This document shows positions 13,123 to 15,971 of a stretch of 15,971 bases of DNA, piece after piece (within the stretch, counting starts at the first letter, position 1; the number at the start of each line of letters is the position of its first letter). Origin of the DNA: Promethearchaeota archaeon (GTDB taxonomy: Archaea; Asgardarchaeota; Lokiarchaeia; Sigynarchaeales; SOKP01); NCBI GenBank assembly GCA_030605085.1, contig JAUWBH010000150.1, positions 1 through 15,971 on the forward strand, read 5' to 3'. The notes beneath the pieces were generated by a model. That model saw nothing but the letters and a program-made list of their open reading frames with translations. It had not been told where the DNA came from and ran no database searches. The position numbers were made by a program, and so were the translations under genes.

Positions 13123-15078
13123 TTATTCGATACTCTTTCTTATATTATTTCTAATCTCTTTAAATTTCTCTAAAGCTTCAATGATTAATCCTTTACGCAT
13201 AAATTCTGACGCTTCTTTATCGATTTTATTAATGTTTTTTTTAGTTTCTTCAAACTTCGATAGATCTAATAATTTATGATAGTAATTCAGCGTCCCTACA
13301 TCCATAGTTCCTACATTCCATCTAAAATTTATTCCCGATTCTGAATCTGTTTTTTCAGGTATTATGTTCCTTGGTTCTTCTACAAAATGTAAGTATTCTA
13401 AAGGAATAATATCTTCAATTATTAATCCATCTATAGCTGAACCAAATGAATTTGTAAAAGGGAGTTTAGCTTCACTTAGACCTTCTATTTCAGTTTCGTT
13501 TAAACTGACATGAGTTTTTATGATTTTTAATTGATTATTATGGACAAATAATATTGTACGGGAGATTCTTCTTTGTAAGATATATCTTAATTTTACATTA
13601 TCTTCGGGAGTTATGTTTTGAAATTCCCATTTTAATAAAATTCCATCTTTCGTGAGCATTTTTTCCGGTAATTCATTAACTAGCTCTTCATTAAGCCGTA
13701 TCTCAGAAATTTTGAAATTGTAAGGAATAAGATCGGTAACTATGGCCTTCTCAATAGTTTCTTCGTAGCGATTTATCAAGCCAGACCATACATTATATTT
13801 CCCACCCTCAGATTTTAGGATGGCTATAGGTGTTTCGTCTTCAATCAATTCATTTGAGGTTGTGGTTAAAACTAATTTATTAACAATTTCTTTTTTAACC
13901 TCAACCCGATTTTCGTTCAATAAGGATCCAATTTGTTCTAATTTTTCTTTTATATTATTAGATAGATCTCCTAGAAAGTCTGTTACGGAGTATTCTTCAA
14001 CTAAAGGTAAAACATCTTTTTCAATTTGAATTGCATTTTCAATATCTTTTGCTTTTTTCATTAAATCTTCTTGTTCTTTTACTTTAAAACTTTTAATATC
14101 CTCTAAATCTTTCTTAATTTGTTCGGAAATTTGTTTATATTCCTTCTCTATTTCTTTCATACCAATTAATTGTGAAATTTGGATGATTTTTTCAGAACCC
14201 CTAAGCAAAGCTATTAAAAACCTTTTCTCTTTATTCTCCCTAAATTTCTCTTTATACTTTGCCAATTTTAAGTAAAGTTTATTATATTTTATTTCAGCAG
14301 CGACTATGTCTTGCCTCGTTTCTATTAATCTACTTTTACATTGAATAAGTTCCTTGTCTTTAATTAAATCTCCCGTGGAATCTATTTTTAAGAGAGCTTC
14401 TTCAAAAAGGTAACTATCCTTGAGCGATAAGCTTTCTTCAATTGCTTTATCGACTTTTTCACATAATTCATAATTTTCTTTTTGTTTCAAATATTCTTGT
14501 CTATGGGATTCCCATTTATTTTTAATATCCTCGTCCAAAAGATCCTTAAGTTGAGGTTTTACTATTTCTAAAATTTTATTAGCATCTATGAAATCATTAG
14601 ATTTTAAGGATTTTAGGAATTTATTATTGAAATTACTAAGTTCTTGTTTAATTTTCTCTTGTTCTTCCATGAAATTAATCCATAATTCTCTTTCTTTTAT
14701 AAATAGTTCTTGTACTGAAGGTAGCGATGAGAGATTAGTAAATTTTGAATATTTTTGCTTGAAATCATTAATTTCTTTATGTGCTGTAATTATATCATCC
14801 TTTTTTAATAATTTTTCAAACCTGTTTTTTGTTTTTTCAAATGCTTCCATAGTAAAAGAAACTTTGTCCTTTTGTGCTTTTTCCTTTTTCATTTGGCTAA
14901 TGAAATCTTGTTGTTCTTTTACGATAAAATCTAGTTTTGCCTCTTTAGCTAATTTGATTATATTTTCAGCAACTTTTGTTGCATCTTTGAATTCTCCGAT
15001 CATGAAGTGATTATTTTGAACAACTCTCATAGAATCAATTTCATCAAGAACTTTAATTTTTTTATCTCTTTCAGTCAT
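13123..15078 (-). CDS. Coiled-coil protein with novel C-terminal module
   Basis: 651 residues; ATG 15078 follows the previous stop directly (TAA then ATG, no gap), so the pair is one operon. Residues about 1-350 are highly charged helix rich in K, E, Q with coiled-coil character. Residues about 355-605 form a module shared with the upstream gene: SVTDFLGDL, VTDLIPYNFKI (447-457), LKWEFQN (482-488), RRISRTILF (503-511), IIKTH, LPFTNSFG (539-546), IIEDIIPLEYLHF (553-565) and WNVGTM (588-593). The two D-x-IP segments each followed by a W-containing strand look like a duplicated beta-sandwich, similar in rhythm to DUF11-type repeats. A short helical tail ends the protein. No signal or transmembrane helix, so presumably cytoplasmic; scaffold or signalling adaptor is a guess. 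Confidence 0.8.
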   Translation of the reverse strand: MTERDKKIKVLDEIDSMRVVQNNHFMIGEFKDATKVAENIIKLAKEAKLDFIVKEQQDFISQMKKEKAQKDKVSFTMEAFEKTKNRFEKLLKKDDIITAHKEINDFKQKYSKFTNLSSLPSVQELFIKERELWINFMEEQEKIKQELSNFNNKFLKSLKSNDFIDANKILEIVKPQLKDLLDEDIKNKWESHRQEYLKQKENYELCEKVDKAIEESLSLKDSYLFEEALLKIDSTGDLIKDKELIQCKSRLIETRQDIVAAEIKYNKLYLKLAKYKEKFRENKEKRFLIALLRGSEKIIQISQLIGMKEIEKEYKQISEQIKKDLEDIKSFKVKEQEDLMKKAKDIENAIQIEKDVLPLVEEYSVTDFLGDLSNNIKEKLEQIGSLLNENRVEVKKEIVNKLVLTTTSNELIEDETPIAILKSEGGKYNVWSGLINRYEETIEKAIVTDLIPYNFKISEIRLNEELVNELPEKMLTKDGILLKWEFQNITPEDNVKLRYILQRRISRTILFVHNNQLKIIKTHVSLNETEIEGLSEAKLPFTNSFGSAIDGLIIEDIIPLEYLHFVEEPRNIIPEKTDSESGINFRWNVGTMDVGTLNYYHKLLDLSKFEETKKNINKIDKEASEFMRKGLIIEALEKFKEIRNNIRKSIE

Positions 15079-15971
15079 TTATTTGTTATATTCCTCTAAT
15101 TGATTTATAATTTTCTCATAAATTTCCAGAGCTTCAGTTAAGTCGTCTTTATTTAATGATGCTATTCCATTTTTACTTAAAATATCTATACTTATTTTAA
15201 TTTCTTCCAAACGATAGAGTTCTAACAAATGATATTGATAATTTATAGTTTTAGGTTCCATAGTCCCTATATTCCATTTTATTAGATCACCAAGTTTTGA
15301 GCTGGATATTTCAGCCGGTAATAATTTTAAAGGTTCTTTAATGAAATGAAGGTAATATAATGGGATTATATCCTCGACAATTACGCCATTTATTATTTCA
15401 CCAAACGAATTTGTAAATGGGAGGTTGGCCTCATATAGGCCCTCAAGCTTAAGAGTATTTAACTTGGCATGAGTTTTTATTATTTTTACCTGACCTTTTA
15501 AAATAAAAATGATGGTTCGAGAAACTCTGCGACGTAAATCATAATTAATATCCACTCCTTCCTTGGGGGGAATATTTTGGATTTTCCACTCAAGTTCTAT
15601 ACCATGTTTGGTTAAAGATTTATCTGGCAATTCTTTTACTGGTTCTCCATTTAATTGTACTTCTGTAATTTCATAGTTATAGGGAATTAAATCAGTAATA
15701 ATTGCCTCTTCAATTACATCATCAAAAGGATTAACTAGCCCAGATTTAACGCTAAATTTAACGTTTTGATCATCTTCCTGAGTTTTTTGGACATCAGTCT
15801 TTTGTACTAGTTCAATAGCTTCACCTGAAGCAGTTTTAATTAAAGTTTTAGTTGAGATATCTTCTTTTACTTCAACTCGGTGGTCATCTAGCAATTTTCC
15901 TACTTCTTCCATTATTTGATTAATATCATCAGAAAGATCACCTAGAATTTCATCAACAGAAAATTCTTCAA
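15079..15971 (-). CDS. Paralogous coiled-coil/C-terminal-module protein, partial
   Basis: The frame is open to the window edge, so the 5' end is missing; internal ATG 15912 is not the likely start because the preceding residues (EEFSVDEILGDLSDDINQ) align with EEYSVTDFLGDLSNNIKE in the downstream gene. The visible 297 residues are the same C-terminal module: AIITDLIPYNYEI, RRVSRTIIF, KIIKTH, LPFTNSFG, VEDIIPLYYLHFIKEP, KWNIGTM, then a helical tail. Identity with its neighbour is strongest at these motifs and weak elsewhere, which marks them as functional. The missing N-terminus is probably coiled coil, but this cannot be seen. Confidence 0.8.
   Translation of the reverse strand, partial: EEFSVDEILGDLSDDINQIMEEVGKLLDDHRVEVKEDISTKTLIKTASGEAIELVQKTDVQKTQEDDQNVKFSVKSGLVNPFDDVIEEAIITDLIPYNYEITEVQLNGEPVKELPDKSLTKHGIELEWKIQNIPPKEGVDINYDLRRRVSRTIIFILKGQVKIIKTHAKLNTLKLEGLYEANLPFTNSFGEIINGVIVEDIIPLYYLHFIKEPLKLLPAEISSSKLGDLIKWNIGTMEPKTINYQYHLLELYRLEEIKISIDILSKNGIASLNKDDLTEALEIYEKIINQLEEYNK

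Overview
The window looks like chromosomal DNA of an AT-rich archaeon, most likely an Asgard archaeon of the Lokiarchaeia type. The supporting signs are very AT-rich spacers with TATA-like boxes and oligo-T terminators, mostly single-gene transcription units, a leucine-rich-repeat protein with a C-terminal domain I associate with Asgard LRR proteins, archaeal-style signalling genes (ribbon-helix-helix plus receiver; PAS-linked histidine kinase remains), and long charged coiled-coil proteins. No rRNA, tRNA, CRISPR array or intact transposase is visible. The lineage is inferred from protein style only.

Layout. 1-482: no convincing gene. 483-1760 (-): membrane-anchored CotH-type kinase, probably facing outward. 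2204-3398 (+): a small Asp/Ser-rich membrane protein, then a segment of two small ORFs (one a zinc ribbon lacking its fourth cysteine) bracketed by an exact 56-bp duplicated terminator-like repeat. 3465-5390 (-): two SagB/nitroreductase-like domains fused to a multi-helix membrane domain with the four-histidine haem pattern of ferric reductases. 5795-6455 (+): two overlapping paralogous three-helix membrane proteins. 6722-7429 (+): unknown protein in a GC-rich patch. 7601-9277 (+): LRR protein. 9356-10174 (+): ribbon-helix-helix / histidine-kinase-type H-box helices / receiver. 10410-10661 (+): very lysine-rich small protein starting in an A12 run. 10777-10998 (-): two-helix membrane protein below a tandemly duplicated 83-bp promoter region. 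11244-12043 (-): broken histidine kinase, next to a GC-rich stem-loop island at 12057-12220. 12309-12409 (-): remnant of a haem-membrane helix. 12410-12958 (-, probably to 13073): small four-histidine membrane cytochrome with NOX-like histidine spacing. 13123-15971 (-): two adjacent paralogous coiled-coil proteins sharing a distinctive unrecognised C-terminal module.

The theme that stands out is membrane redox. The nitroreductase-cytochrome fusion, the stand-alone cytochrome and the decayed helix share one fold family, which suggests local duplication and loss of a membrane flavin/haem electron-transfer system whose flavin domains are predicted to lie outside the cell. A shared TTTAAATAcGAATA motif occurs in four spacers ahead of the CotH, Asp/Ser, zinc-ribbon and fusion genes, hinting at common regulation of that cell-surface block. 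Several reading frames are interrupted at homopolymers (11505-11509, 13061-13065, possibly the A12 at 10418), so either gene decay or assembly indels should be kept in mind.
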